Positions 10,197 to 21,791 are shown, counted from the first letter of the stretch. The stretch: DNA of 64,000 nucleotides from Miscanthus floridulus (GCF_019320115.1 NC_089591.1:59013702-59077701); one strand, 5' to 3'. The notes: a model not told the origin generated them from the sequence alone. Program-made: numbers and translations.

Positions 10197-13100
10197 CTAT
10201 TTTGCCGAGAGGTGAGCACTGATAGTTGCTGTCTTGGAGGTATCGCCTGTGCCTAAGTCGATTTGCTTGACGTCGGCTTCTTTTGGTGGTGCGATGATGC
10301 TGGGCTTTTTAGCCGGTATTTCTAATTCTTCTTGGCTTGTTTCTGCAGCGATTGCGGCTATTTCTTTTCTTCCATTGTCGGCTTGCGCTTTAGCTGCAAT
10401 TTGGATCGCCTGAACGTCGCAGTCAAAAGCGCGCTTTAAATCGCTTCCAAGAGAAAGGATACCGTTGGGTCCTGGCATCTTAAGCAGTAAGTACGGATAA
10501 TGTGGTATTGCCATGAATTTGGCCAGTGCTGGACGTCCGAGGATTACATGATATGATGAATCGAAGTCGGCGACTTCAAATTTGATAAACTCTGTTCGGT
10601 AGTTTGAAGGAGTTCCAAAGGTAACAGGTAAAGTAATTTGTCCGAGTGGCATGGCTGCTTTGCTGGGTACTATTCCGTAAAAAGGTGTGCTTGTTGGTGT
10701 AATCATCCCGGCGAGTTGTAGTCCCATTTTCCTTAGAGTTTCTGAAAAGATGATGTTAAGTCCAGCTCCTCCATCGATTAGTACTTTGGTGACGGTCATA
10801 CCAGCAATAGTCGGATCTAGAACCAGTGGATAATGGCCTGCGTTTCCCACGCTAGTCCATTGGTCTTCTTTGGTAAATTGGATAGGATACTGCGACCAAT
10901 TGAGGTATCTTGGTGTAGCCGGTTCTGCTGTCATAATGGTCCGCAGTGCTAGTTTTTCTTGATGTTTGCTTCTGCAATCCGGAGCCCCTGAGAAAATCAC
11001 TGCTACCGTTCCCCTGGGTTTTTGGAATCCTTTGTCCTCGTGGTTGTCTTCTTCTCTTTTCTGATTGTCCTTTTTGGTGTTTTCCTTACTATCTTTTCTT
11101 GTGTATCGATCATTGAAAGTGTAGCAATTTCCGATGGTGTGCCTCCCACTAGGGTGCAATGGGCAACGTATGTTTTCAATGTCATCATATCTTCTGGGTT
11201 TGGGAAACTTCTTTGATTTGTCGGCCATTGCCACAGTATTGTCTGGTCTACGTTTTCTTTCTTGATGTCTGCTATTTCGGTGATTTTGCTTGTCCGGGTT
11301 GTCTTGGTTGCTTCTGTCTGGGAACCTCTCTCGTGTTTTTTCTTCTGCAGTAATCATCTTTTCTACTGTACGTCTGAATTCTTCATTGTTTCTCGGATTT
11401 TCTTTGCAGAAGTCTTGAAATTGCCATCTAGCCATGATTCCGTGAGAGAAAGCTTCAATTACTTCTCGTTCGGTTATGTCATGCACTTGAGCTCGTAGTT
11501 CGCCGAATCGTCGATAGTAGTTTCTAAGACTTTCACCTCCCTTTTGCTTGAGTCCTTTTAGTTCTGCATGAGTGATAGGGTGTGTAATGATTCCTGCGAA
11601 ATTCTCACAAAAAGCTCTTTGCAAATCCTCCCAATTTCTGATAGATCCTGGATTTAGTTTATCGAACCATTGGAGGGGCATGGCCTCCAGTGCCATGGGG
11701 AAGAAAAGGGTTTTGATATCGTCGTCTCCTCCGGCTAGTTCAATTGATTGTGAATATATTCTGAGCCATTGCTTTGGTTTAGTTTTGCCATCATACTTGG
11801 AGTGATTAGACGGTTTGAATTTGTGAGGTAATCGCACCAATGCGAGCCTGTTCGCGAAGCAGGGGAACCTATCGTGTGCCTTGGTTTCTTTGAATTCAGA
11901 TTCGGCGCCTTCCTCTGGCCAACTGTTATTCTGATGGGAACAATCTTGCGAGGTTGTCTAGGTAGGTACCCTGCTCCTAGTCTTCCTTAGTTGTTCAAAT
12001 CGGTGGCCTTGGTTATGTTCCTTCCTACTTCCTCCGTCATGGCTTCCACCCGGCCCAAGTCTTTCGAAAGCGGATTTCCTTTGATTTTGATCTTCTTGCC
12101 GGTGGGTTGTTGATCTGGCGGGTAGTCTTGATCGAGCTTTCTCTTCATGCGTTCTCGGGATTGTCGATCGAAGCAAGTCCTGGAGCTGTTCATACTTCTC
12201 ACCAGGATGCGAAGTTGCTCCGAGTTCTTCTAATGCTTCTCGAATCTTATCGTAAGGCGTATTCGCCGTGCGTCTTCCTTCGACTTCTCGTTGCGATTTT
12301 CTTTTATCGTACTCAGCCAATTCTGACTCGTATCTGATCCAAGCTTCCCTGCGCTGCCTAGCACGGTGTTGGCGCCCTTGCTTCAACTTGTTTTTTCTTT
12401 CTCTAGCTTGTTTCTGACTATCTGTTTCTCCGTCGTAGCCCTGGGCAAAGGGTGATATGTTGGATTCTGATTCATCTGATGATCTAACATCGGGTGCTTC
12501 TGGGAGATTTAATGGTGACCGCGGTCATCGAACCATGAGCACTTCTCATGCATGAGTCGTTCTGTTATTGGCGTTAGTTTTCATGCTGTCGGAGTCGCTG
12601 ATAACTTTAGTGGATGCTTCGGTGTCGTAGATCGAGTCTCCTTCTTGGTAAGGTAAAATAGCTGTTGTTGTTGTGCTGACTAGTTGGGTTCCGCTACCCT
12701 CAGGAACGGAATCCGGCCAGTGGACGATACAGTCCTGCGATGTTATCGTTAGCACGAGACCCTCCTGAGCTCCTGTCAGTGGTATCCCGAATCTTGGATT
12801 GAAAAATCCTTCGACCTGTCCCTGATAGGATTTTGTCATGTTGTCGAGCCCAAATGGAAAAGAACTCGACTTCTTGAGAGAATTCTGGGGGTAATCCGAG
12901 TTGTTTTGGGTTGTGCTCTGGAATCTTGCTAAAAAAGAACTCGGTTTCTTGAAAGCACTCGGATAAAATTTCGCCTTGGAGCTTGAATTCGAATCGGATA
13001 CGAGTGGTCGTGAAATCCGATTTGACTCGGATACTATGAGCTGCGCGAATCTTTTGGTGAGCTGATCCGTTGCAGTTGTTGAACTAGGAACTTCTTTTAG

Positions 13101-13217
13101 ATGATCTGGATCTTCGAGGAGATGGTTTTGAAGCTTGCCGTTGTTGTCTGCCTCGCAGATCCATGAGCCGAAGATGAAAGTTGATCCCGTCGGGAAAATT
13201 ATGTTGTCGAGGTCCAT
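10197..13217 (-). pseudogene. gag: Gypsy gag-protease of element A
   Basis: A single reading frame covers 13217 to 10197 with internal stops: TGA at 12546-12548, TGA near 12525 and a stop at 11958. A plausible start is MDLDNIIF near 13217; an open frame also extends upstream into the LTR, so this start is a guess. The 547-residue open part (11840-10197) holds a retrotransposon Gag domain (LPHKFKPSNHSKYDGKTKP, then WFDKL, then LKGLKQ), a knuckle CPLHPSGRHTIGNC around residue 228 with C-H-H-C spacing rather than C-C-H-C, and an aspartic protease motif VLIDGGAGLN near residue 352. It ends at AAA TAG GAA, after which the frame continues into RT-like sequence. Gag forms the particle and the protease processes the polyprotein. 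Confidence 0.9.
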
Positions 13218-13246
13218 CGAGCTCTCGGAAGCAAAGTCGCCGAAAG

Positions 13247-13264
13247 CCCCTACCTGGCGCACCA
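13247..13264 (-). other. Primer binding site of element A
   Basis: On the minus strand, TGGTGCGCCAGGTAGGGG starts two bases after the 5' LTR. It differs at one base from the PBS of element B (25124-25141). I do not assign a tRNA with confidence. Confidence 0.8.
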
Positions 13265-13266
13265 GC

Positions 13267-13653
13267 TGTCGATGTTTTACCACCGATAGCCTGCCACGGG
13301 GGTACCCGGGGCAGTATGTTCGGGCTTCGGCGTATGCCGAATTCGATGGTTTACGCAAGAGACAGCCGATTTATCCTGGTTCAGGCCCTCGATCGTAGAT
13401 CGAGTAATAACCTTACGTCCAGTCGGCCTTAGCCTTTGCGTTGGATTGATTATGATCTGCTCTGTTCTCTCTTTTGACAGGAGCATTGCCCTCCTTCATA
13501 TAGTCAGGAGGCCAGAGTCCTAGTCGGTTTACAATGAGATTTCCTAGTAGGATTACTTGATAGTTCTACTACTAAAATTTACATGGGAAGAATCCTAGTT
13601 GAACTAGATCTTCTCTCTCCCTTGCGGGGTATCCTGTGGGTTCCGTATCGACA
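13267..13653 (-). repeat. 5' LTR of element A (387 bp)
   Basis: Bounded by TGTCGATG and ATCGACA on the plus strand (TG...CA with a short inverted repeat). Its right part matches 1-217. A TATA-like CTATATGA on the minus strand at 13496-13504 could be the core promoter. Confidence 0.93.
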
Positions 13654-14319
13654 ATACCAAAGCAAGAGTGTTCTAGAAATAGAAAAGGGAATAAAGAATA
13701 TAAACATGCAAACCATCAGATAAGGTTTCAAAATGAAAATGAATGGACAGTTGTTTGATTGCTGACGTGGGAAGTGGGAATGGGAATTATTGGCAGAGGT
13801 TAATTTAATTTTACTGTTTGCTTTGAAGGTATTGTTGTATCAGGTTGTTTGTTACCACGGAAACTCAAAAACAATTTCAAGCAGAAATGGAAACAAAGGG
13901 TGTGTTTGGATCCTAGAGTAGCATTTTCTTCTCAATCCCCAAGCAAAGCTTAGTGTTTAATATGGATAAATTAGAATAACTTAGCAATTTAGAATGCCAA
14001 TGCAAGAAATAGGGTTTAGGAAATTTCCTCTCCTAGACATATTTTACGAGCAAATAAGCTAACCAAATAAGCTAGGCTCCCTGGGCTACTGCCAAATGGA
14101 CTCTATTGAGCAGCACAGAAGTTTTGATGTTATTAGGTGAGGAAGGCAAAACTTGTATTCAACATGACTAGCATTCTGGTATCTCAGAAAGGTACCAAGA
14201 AGTACAAAAATTATTGCTTGAAACTGGTATCTAAGATACCAAAAATTGTATCATACCTTAGGTGCCAAATAATGGTACATCCTACGTTATAATTAGTGGT
14301 ACCTCTACACAGATAGTAA
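13654..14319. other. Intergenic sequence, possible Tourist-like MITE
   Basis: No gene seen. About 13905-14106 begins GGGTGTGTTTGGATCC and ends with a roughly inverse CCAAATGGACTCT, as in a decayed Tourist-like MITE. No clear duplication could be fixed. Confidence 0.4.
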
Positions 14320-15491
14320 GGAGCCGGAGACAATCACCACCCTCCGCTCGACGATCCTCGCTGCTCCAAGCCGTCTAGGTAGCGGCAACCACCAAGAGTA
14401 ACAAGCGAATTCCGCAGCAAAACACGAACACCAAGTGCCTCTAGATGCAATTACTCAAGCAATGCACTTGGATTCTCTCCCAATCTCACAAAGATGATGA
14501 ATCAATGATGGAGATGAGTGGGGGGACTTTGGCTAAGCTCACAAGGTTGCTATGTCAATGTAAATGGCCAAGAGAGTGAGCTTGAGCCGGCCATGGGGCT
14601 TAAATAGAAGCCCCACGAAATAGAGCCGTTGAGCTCCTCACTGTACTGAACACGGGCCGACCGGACGCTCCGGTCAGTTGACCGGACGCTGAGCCCCCAG
14701 CGTCCGGTCGCTCATAGTCAGCCACGTGTCCCAACTTAAACAATCATCTGTCTTGACCGAACACTGCGCCTGAGTTGACCGAACGCTGAACACCCAGCGT
14801 CCGGTCGTTTACAGTAAGGTTCCAAAACCGACTTTTACCGACCGGACGTGTCCGCTCATGCTCGACCGGACCCTGCCAGCGTCCGGTCACACTGTGACTT
14901 CTTACTGTGCTGACCGACAACACGACCGGACGCAGCCCTTCAGCGTCCGGTCGCTGAGCGACCCAGCGTCCGGTCAGTTGACCGACGCCAGCATCTTTGC
15001 GACCAACTCTATTTCACATCTAACTTCTTCACCTTTGCTCGAATGTGCCAACCACCAAGTGTATCACTTTGTGCACATGTGTTAGCATATTTTTACAAAC
15101 AATGTCAAGGGTGTTAGTTCTCTACTAGATCCTAAAAGCATAGGCAATGAGTTAGAGCATCTAGTGGCACTTTGATAACCGCATTCCGATACGAGTTTCA
15201 CTCCTTTTAATAGTACGGCTATCAAACCTAAATGTGATCACACTCTCTAAGTGTCTTGATCACTAAAACAAAATAGCTCCTATGGTTTATACCTTTGCCT
15301 TGAGCTTTTTGTTTTTCTCTTTCTTCTTTCCAAGTCCAAGCACTTGATCATCACCATGGCATCATCTTCGTCATGCTATGATCTTTGTTTGCTTCGCAAC
15401 TTAGAGTGTGCTACCTATCTCATGATCACTTGATAAACTAGGTTAGCACTTATGGTTTAATCAATTCACCAAAACCAAACTAGAGCTTTCA
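14320..15491 (-). mobile_element. Truncated LTR related to the gag-only element
   Basis: The right end AACTAGAGCTTTCA (15491) matches the end style of the LTRs at 34748 and 42441. The interior shares the phrases GGCAACCACCAAGAGTAACAAGC and the alternating GACCGGACGC / GCGTCCGGTC 10-mers (14657-14990). The left part of the LTR is missing. It is a diverged relative of the 2365-bp LTRs, not the same copy group. Strand is given by analogy with the element at 32384-42441. Confidence 0.7.
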
Positions 15492-17196
15492 AGCTGCTGG
15501 GGCGTCGCCGAGCGGACGCAAATGGTATCCGCGTGCATGCACGTGGGAATCGGAGGGGGGCATGAGTGGTCCCCGTGTGCAGGGGTGCGGCATGGGCAGG
15601 GTGAGTCGTCCAACAAGCGCGGGCCCCCTTGTGGTTGCGCGAATCAAGGTGCGGCGTGGGAATCCGAGCGTGGGAATTCGAGCCACAGTGCATGACCCGG
15701 TGCAGGCATGGGCATCCGAACGCGGGCGTCTGTCCGGACATCTAGGTGCTTGCCATGCCCAAAAACAAATCTCTCTCTCTCTCTCTCATACCCTGTTTTT
15801 AGTTACCATGCATCAACTTTTGTTAGATTTACACTCGATTTATACTAAAATTATTGTGATTATTTTGGTCTAGTTTCTAGGTAAAATTAGTGTAACTTAA
15901 AATTCGGGTCGGTGAAAAATATTCACCCGGTTCCTGCAAGATCTTTAACTTAGCTGCGGAACTCTTCTAAATAACCTGAATATTTTCTTCTAACATGCTC
16001 ACAAAATTTAGGTGTAAGAGGGAGTTTTTTACCGGGATATGATATAGCAAAACTATAATGGCTTGGGTATATTTGGTTCATGGCCAAACATTGCCAAGTC
16101 ATAGTTTAGCCGCTGTCATTGTTTCTTAGGTTGTTGTTTGGTTTCTCTGTCGCAATTGTGGCTTGTCACACTTTTAACCCATTTCTCATTAACTTATTTC
16201 TTTGCCAAACCATGTCTAAGGTGTGGCGAGAAAATTGTTAGACATGTTTAGCAAAGAAGTGTGGCCATGTGTGATCATCATCCAAACACACCGGACAAAA
16301 AGAAAATACTACATGACAGTGTGCCAAAGCCAAACTGAAAAACACATTTCGTATACAAAGCAAAAGTTACTACAGAGGGTTTGATAAGCAAAAGCTATCA
16401 AACTTGAAGCTTAAAATTGACGGAACAGAGCAGCAATGATTAATATATTTTGCAACCGAGAACACATGGATTCCTAATACGAAATTGGCTTCTCAGTTCC
16501 TGACATTACCTCAAATAGACGGTTTGCACCAAAGAAACCGCTTTCTTTGTGACATGAGAGTGATTGGGTGAGTGAGAGAGAGACGGCACTTTGGCATTTC
16601 TCAGAAGACACAAGCAGCAAGTAACCAATGCAAAGTGCAAGTAATGACGATTTTGTAATATGAATGCATGCAGAGCTGGAAGGTACAATATCATCCAAAG
16701 ACCAAAGGGAACGCTCTCAGTTCAAGCTATATTGTGATATCACTATATCAGAACTCATCCTGTTTGTCTGATGTGCCGATCCTTCTAAGACGTCATGTTT
16801 TTTTTTTACTTTACTTATTTTGAGCAAAGAAGGGCAGGCTTTTTCAAGTAAATCTGAGCAACCTGATCAAGCATATCCCAAGAATATTGCTCTTAGGCTT
16901 AAAAGTGGGATTAGGCTGCTAGAAACACTGACATGACAAGCTGGAAACTGCCACCTGTTAGATGGACCAACATATTTTGTCTATCAGTGACAACGAGAGA
17001 TCAAAATCTGCATGGGCCACGGGGTGACGATATACAACACTATCAACCTTTCAGCATAGCATGAGGTCATGAGCAAATATATCTCATCTGTGCGCTTGCG
17101 ATTGCGAGAGAGAGACGCGCAGATAGATGGGCCAATGCGGCGGCATGAACATGGGCGCCTTTGTTTTACACAGCTAAATTCGGCGGCTTGTATGTA
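15492..17196. other. Intergenic sequence, no gene seen
   Basis: A GC-rich start (15492-15760), a CT microsatellite at 15769-15790, then AT-rich sequence. About 16057-16293 has inverted ends (GGTTCATGGCC / GGCCATGTGTG with CCAAACACACC) and may be an old MITE. Short ORFs here show no recognisable domain. Confidence 0.5.
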
Positions 17197-17564
17197 GTTC
17201 CTCCATCCAAAAATAACGCAATCCTACCATTCAAAATTTTCCCATAAAAAGTACACACATGGACCACAGCTAGCATGGGACCCACCCAGAACAAAACAAG
17301 CACATGCCTTCTCGGCTTCTCTTGTAAAAAAAAAAGTTGCTGCACTCGAATAAAAAAATCGGCCACAACCTGTGTGCCTTCCTATCCACTCTTTCCAGGA
17401 GTATCTTCTGGAAAGCTCATGTACAGTAAGACGGCATAGAGAGGAGCGAGCAATCAGGTTGGTAGAGGATTGTGCAGTAGCTGAACTGTCTAGGAGCATT
17501 TTTCATAATTTCCCATCTTTTTTTTTGGTCCTATAATTACATTTTTCTTTTTGAACGGAGGAAG
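17197..17564. mobile_element. Stowaway-like MITE (368 bp)
   Basis: It begins GTTCCTCCATCC and ends GAACGGAGGAAG, which are inverted versions of the common grass terminus CTCCCTCCGTCC. It is flanked by TA on both sides (17195-17196 and 17565-17566), the dinucleotide duplicated by Tc1/mariner-type transposases. It is internally non-coding. Confidence 0.75.
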
Positions 17565-18239
17565 TACCTACCTACTCGTGGTCGTGGGTCCAGAGGCAGG
17601 GGCGCCCAATCTCTGCGCAAAGATCGCGAGCCCGCATGGGCGGATGTCTGCTTGTTCCAAAGGTTCATGGAACCCTGCGCTTGTCCAGCGGGCAAGCAAG
17701 CGAGATGACAGCCGGCGACGAAGACTGAAGAGATCGCAAGCGGATCGGACGCGATCGTCCCGGCCGGCCCCATGCCAAGCAGACCAACAAATCTAGCAGC
17801 CATACTTCTTGTCACAATGTCACCGTACCTGCTTTCGTAGTGCATGTCACGTAGACGATGTCGTAAAACGTAAGTACTGACGACATGAGTGCGGTGTGCT
17901 GTGGCCGTGCTGGGTACTGACCGGGTAGATGAACTGCTGTTGTGGAGTGGACGACCGGCCGTGGTCATTGTGAGCGGCCGGCCGGAACAAGTGTTTCTGG
18001 ACGCCCAGCTGGGGACGGAGGAGGCAGCCGTATACTCTCTGTCTGATGTCCACATCGATCTACTGTGCATGCACCTGCGAGCAGTGAGCACTGTTGGAGA
18101 GTGCTGGCCTGCTGCCCGCGCGCGTACCCGGCCTCTTTGCATGTGACTACGCGAGTCGTCGGAGTCGTGAGATCCCCCGCATGCATATGCATGCACGGCC
18201 AAGCCACGAGATCCTGCGCCTTACGGCCTGGTAGATTTC
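17565..18239. other. GC-rich intergenic sequence, no supported gene
   Basis: A long open frame exists on the minus strand (18202-17537), but its composition is Arg/Ser/His-rich with no domain I recognise, and it overlaps the neighbouring MITE. I treat it as non-coding. Confidence 0.5.
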
Positions 18240-18528
18240 GGGCCCGTTTGGCACGACTCGCAGCGGCTCCGGCTTATCTGATAAAAACACTGTAGCAAAC
18301 TGTAGTAAAAAGCCGGTTTTCTCTCTCCTCCCCTTCCCTCTCACTGACATCGGCGCTGTTCATCGAAGCCGGAGAAGTCCGGGCTCCTGGCTTCCCCCGC
18401 GCGCTACAGTGTTTTTTGTTACAGTAAGACAGAAAAGTAGGAGAGAGGAAACCGGTTTTTGCTACAGTGTTGCTGTAGTGTTTTTGTCAGGTAAGCCGGA
18501 GCCGCTGCGAGCAGTGCCAAACGGGCCC
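18240..18528. mobile_element. MITE with ~37-bp terminal inverted repeats (PIF/Tourist-like)
   Basis: The left end GGGCCCGTTTGGCACGACTC and the right end, ending GTGCCAAACGGGCCC, are near-perfect inverted repeats of about 37 bp. Both are flanked by TTC (18237-18239 and 18529-18531). The 289-bp interior repeats CTACAGTGTTTTTGT motifs in inverse order and could fold into a long hairpin. No coding capacity. Confidence 0.85.
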
Positions 18529-19299
18529 TTCCTCTGATCATGCCGACCGCGCACGGGCAGATGTGTCTGCCTAAACTGGGGCGACTGATCCGACGAGAAG
18601 GGGTTGCCATTGCTGTGGGCTGTGGCCTGTGGTCTCACTCTGTGGACGCTCTCGCTCTGTGCCGTCGCTTCGCCGCGCGTGCGTGTGCTGTGCCCGGATG
18701 TTGCGCGCCCTGTGCCGCGCGCCATGCATGACCTGACCGCGCCTGAGCCGCCTCCTGTCTCTTGAGTTCTTTGATACGGTACGGCGAGGGGACTTCACGT
18801 GTATCTGTGCTGGGCTATTGATCCGTGCATTGCTGGTCTACCTCGATCGGGCTTACACAGGATATGAGGATACTCCGTACGCTACAACACTTTGCTGTTT
18901 GCTCGCGAAACAGTGGCTGCGAAAAGTTGCTGAGACGATGAAGACGACATTAATAACAGAGCCACACAGTCGTCAGTAACGCTGCTGAGTGATACAGCAC
19001 AGCGATGCGCCGATGGCCAGTCGCGGATCGGACACGACTGCTTCACACAGGTTCCAAGAGGCGTCTCGGCACGGCTCTCATGCATTGAGAGGACGGCGTT
19101 CGCACCACAGGTCCAAAACTTGCAACTTGCAAGAGGTTGTAGTGTAGTGGTGCCGACTACGGAGCATGTAGTATCCACTATCATTGATTTTTCTTCTCGA
19201 TCAGGTGTTCAACCCGTTTTTTATGAAGAGGAAAGTAACCAAGTGTTATAGAGCAATCCTGGATAGTGGCGAGAAGCCAACATCGAGCGACTACAACCT
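18529..19299. other. Intergenic sequence, no gene seen
   Basis: GC-rich at first, then mixed. No open frame here resembles a known protein. The right part may be 3' flank of the minus-strand LINE. Confidence 0.5.
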
Positions 19300-21010
19300 A
19301 ACTACTAGACATGTGAGTTGTCGTTACATTGGCCCTGGTTGCGGTGACCAAGCTGCCGAAGGGACCGCGAGCGACGTGAACCCCGCCGTGACCCTGTCTT
19401 CCTCCCGCGCGACTGCTTGCCGTAGTGCCGTGACATCCGTGGCTGCTGCTCTCCCAAATGTCACGCTGTTCCTTTCTTTCCATAAGTTCCAAGCGACGAA
19501 CAGGAACATGGAATCGAGGATCGGTCGAGCGGACGAGTCTAGACGTTGGCGCTGGCGCAGCCACCATTCTCCGATCTCTTCGTCATATTCCGGCACGAGC
19601 ATAGCCAAGCCGATTGGCGACAGCACCGAGAACCATAGCTCTCTTGCGAAGGTGCATCCCAAGAAACCGTCTCAGGCGCCTGAGCACAGAGGGCGCAGTC
19701 GTCGACATCTTGCAGCCGATGCCTCTTCCGCCTCTCTGCAGTCCACAAGTGATTATGAAGAGCAAGCCAGCAGAAGAACTTCACTCGCGGCAGCGCCTTG
19801 GTTTTCCATAGCTCTCTGGCCCCGATCAGTGATGTGGATCCTGCGAAGAACGCACTATAGGTCGACGAAGCGGAGTACTTCCCGTCGTTTGACCACTTCC
19901 AGACGAAGCAATCCGACTGCAGCGGGTTCAACGTCACCCCACGGATGAGTTCCCAGACCTGGAGGTATTGGCAAATTAAGGACCTATGTGGTAAGCGCAC
20001 CAACAATGTCCCGTGCCCACCGGTTTTGATCCATTCCATCCTTGAGAGTCCTCCTGCGACCGGTCCTGGACATTGCTGCAAAGAGTTGAGGGGCGAATCG
20101 GCAAAGAGGTCCAACCGGCGACCAGTTATTTGTCCAGAACAGCGCCGCACAGCCATCACCATGGACCACTGACATACTGATCGAGGCCATGGCAGCGACC
20201 GGTTTTTCGAGACGGGCCGGGAGCTTCACCCAGCAGCGCTCAGGCTCTGACTTGCGTAGCCACTCCCAGTCTCCCACCACAGGCGAAGGGCATACCCAAA
20301 GAAACGTAGATCCACGACGCCAAGCCCACCCAGACATGTCGGTCTGCATACGCCAAGCCCACCCAGAGAAACGTAGTCCATGCAATTCTGCATTTTCCTC
20401 CCGACACGGTTTCTGAGCCAGCCCAAAGGAAAGCTCGGCGGCGCTTGTCAATCTGTGCGATTGCCCACTCGGATAGGCAACAGGCGTTGCTGACATGCAC
20501 CGGGATCGCGGATAGAGTAACCTTTGTCAGCAGCGTGCGACCAGCGTTCGTGAGTAGCCCTGACTTCCAAGTTGGGATTCCGGCGACGATGGAGTCGACC
20601 AGCAATTGCTCATCAGCCCTTCTTAGCCTTCAGCCTGTTCGGCAGCTCGTATCTGCCTTATAAGCCTTGACTTATCAGCCAACAAATAGTATTTTTCTCT
20701 CACACCAAATCAGCCAGCAGTACTTTCAGCCATGAATTATAAGCTAATCCAGCCGAAACGAACAAGTTACTGGTTAGTGATAGAGGGATTCCAAGGTACT
20801 TGCATGGGAATGGCGCGAGCACGCAGGAGAAGACATGCTGGACCTCCGCGACCATCCCGTCGGTGCACCGAATGGGCGTCACCACGCATTTGTCGACGTT
20901 GGTGACAAGGCCTGACGCCCCAGCGAAGAGTTGTAGAATCTGGTGCAGACAATTGAGGTCCTCTGCCTTTGGCGACAACAACACGACGAGATCGTCGGCG
21001 TAGAGGGAGG
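19300..21010 (-). pseudogene. LINE (non-LTR retrotransposon) fragment: RT and zinc-binding domain
   Basis: The minus-strand pieces occur in the order expected for a plant LINE ORF2. The RT catalytic YADD with following LVVLLSPK lies at 20985-21001. Next come LFAGASGLVTNVDKC and CKYLGIPL (about 20790-20950), then the thumb-like WKSGLLTNAGRTLLTKVTLSAIP (20480-20580), then a zf-RVT-type domain with FVWKWSNDGKYSASSTY, LPRVKFFCWLALHNHLWT and CALC (about 19660-19990), and a terminal FLFVAWNLWKERN (19490-19540). Several frameshifts separate them, and a MITE sits at 20634-20766. The 5' part ends abruptly at 21010 against an LTR fragment, right at the catalytic motif. It is a dead copy. Confidence 0.85.
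20634..20766. mobile_element. CTGTTCG-type MITE inserted in LINE
   Basis: It begins CCTGTTCGGCAGC and ends CAGCCGAAACGAACAAG, imperfect inverted repeats. AT-rich core with TTTTTCTCTCACA. The same family occurs at 22408-22522, 50070-50170 and 50837-50937. Confidence 0.65.
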
Positions 21011-21011
21011 T

Positions 21012-21160
21012 TGAAAGCTCTAGTTTGGTTTTGGTAAATTGATGAAACTCTAAGTGCTAACTCATTTGCCCTAAGTGAATATGAGATAGGGCAACACATT
21101 CCAAGTGGTGGAGCAAATGGATAGAGATCATGAAGATGGTGGTGATGGCTATGGTTTTTA
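21012..21160 (+). mobile_element. Fragment of an LTR end, related to 14320-15491
   Basis: It begins TGAAAGCTCTAGTTTGGTTT, the reverse complement of the end of the LTR fragment at 15491, and stays alignable for about 150 bases. It joins the broken LINE exactly at its left edge. Confidence 0.65.
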
Positions 21161-21338
21161 TATAAATATCATCTATTTTGTTATAACTTATTTTATCATT
21201 AGAAATACTTTAATAATAATTTATTTATTTTATAATTTATATAAAGTTTTTGAATAAGACGAACGGTCAAACATGATGTCAAACATGATGTCTACAAATC
21301 AAAGTAAAAAACGTCACTGTTTTTGGGACGAATGAAGT
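21161..21338. mobile_element. Stowaway-like MITE, one end only
   Basis: AT-rich, ending in TTTTTGGGACGAATGAAG followed by TA, close to the common grass terminus GGGACGGAGGGAGTA. The opposite end is not recognisable. Confidence 0.45.
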
Positions 21339-21494
21339 ACATGGCAATATATAGACTAGGAACAATAGCAGCCCTAGCCGCGGAGAGGCGCGTAGGTGGC
21401 TATTACGTGACTACCACTTTGATCTTGATCCTGTATAGAGTAGTATAGGCACAACGCCTATCGGGGAGACCGAGGGCACTTCCAATGGGATATT

Positions 21495-21776
21495 TGTAAC
21501 ATCCCGGTCCAGGGCTTAATAGGATTAATAGCATACTTATACAAATAAGTTGTAACTTCTTTTTTGAAAGTCCATCTCTAAAGAACTCTGAGGTTAAGCG
21601 TGCTTGGTCTAGAGCAATTTCAGGATGGGTGACCGACCGGGAAGTCCTTTCTGGGTGCACATGAGTGAGGATAAAGTGCGCAGAAAAGACTTGTGTGGGT
21701 CTGTGAGGGCAGTCTATGTCCTAGAAAAGCTGACAGATGTAAGTGGGCCCGGCCTTGTAGAGACGGGACCGTTACA
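21495..21776 (+). repeat. 5' LTR of Cassandra
   Basis: 282 bp, TGTAAC to GTTACA, with the 5S-like region at about 21573-21660. Confidence 0.93.
21573..21660 (+). promoter_or_regulatory. 5S-rRNA-derived segment with Pol III internal promoter motifs
   Basis: It contains AGAACTCTGAGGTTAAGCGT, GCTTGG and GGATGGGTGACC followed by GGGAAGTCCT, matching conserved parts of plant 5S rRNA (box A, intermediate element and box C region). In Cassandra this segment is thought to supply Pol III transcription and a 5S-like fold. It is diverged and not a functional 5S gene. The second copy is at 22046-22148. Confidence 0.85.
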
Positions 21777-21779
21777 AAA

Positions 21780-21791
21780 TGGTATCAGAGC
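21780..21791 (+). other. Primer binding site of Cassandra (initiator tRNA-Met type)
   Basis: TGGTATCAGAGC lies three bases after the 5' LTR and is complementary to the 3' end of plant initiator tRNA-Met. Confidence 0.9.

Larger units (their letters stand above)
1..13653 (-). mobile_element. Ty3/Gypsy LTR retrotransposon A (Tat-like), 3' LTR cut by window edge
   Basis: The element reads on the minus strand. Its 5' LTR is at 13267-13653, followed by a PBS, gag-pro, pol (RT, RNase H, integrase), a 110-bp tandem repeat, an antisense gene, a PPT and the first part of the 3' LTR at 1-217. The 217 bases shared by the two LTRs differ at about 3 sites by eye, so the copy is fairly young. The outer end of the 3' LTR and one target site duplication lie outside the window; the visible flank at 13654 begins ATACC. 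The pol order (RT-RH-INT) shows Gypsy type. The antisense gene downstream of pol, the C-H-H-C Gag knuckle and the large internal region suggest the Tat lineage, which is an inference. Coding capacity is broken: several stops in gag, one frameshift and stops at the gag-pol junction. Confidence 0.95.

Noticed and set aside
17537..18202. 221-codon open frame on the minus strand
   Set aside because: Overlaps a MITE end, biased Arg/Ser/His content typical of GC-rich non-coding frames, no domain recognised, overlapping frames on the other strand.
21573..21660. Functional 5S rRNA gene
   Set aside because: Diverged and embedded in a 282-bp LTR with a second copy in the other LTR; it is the Cassandra signature.
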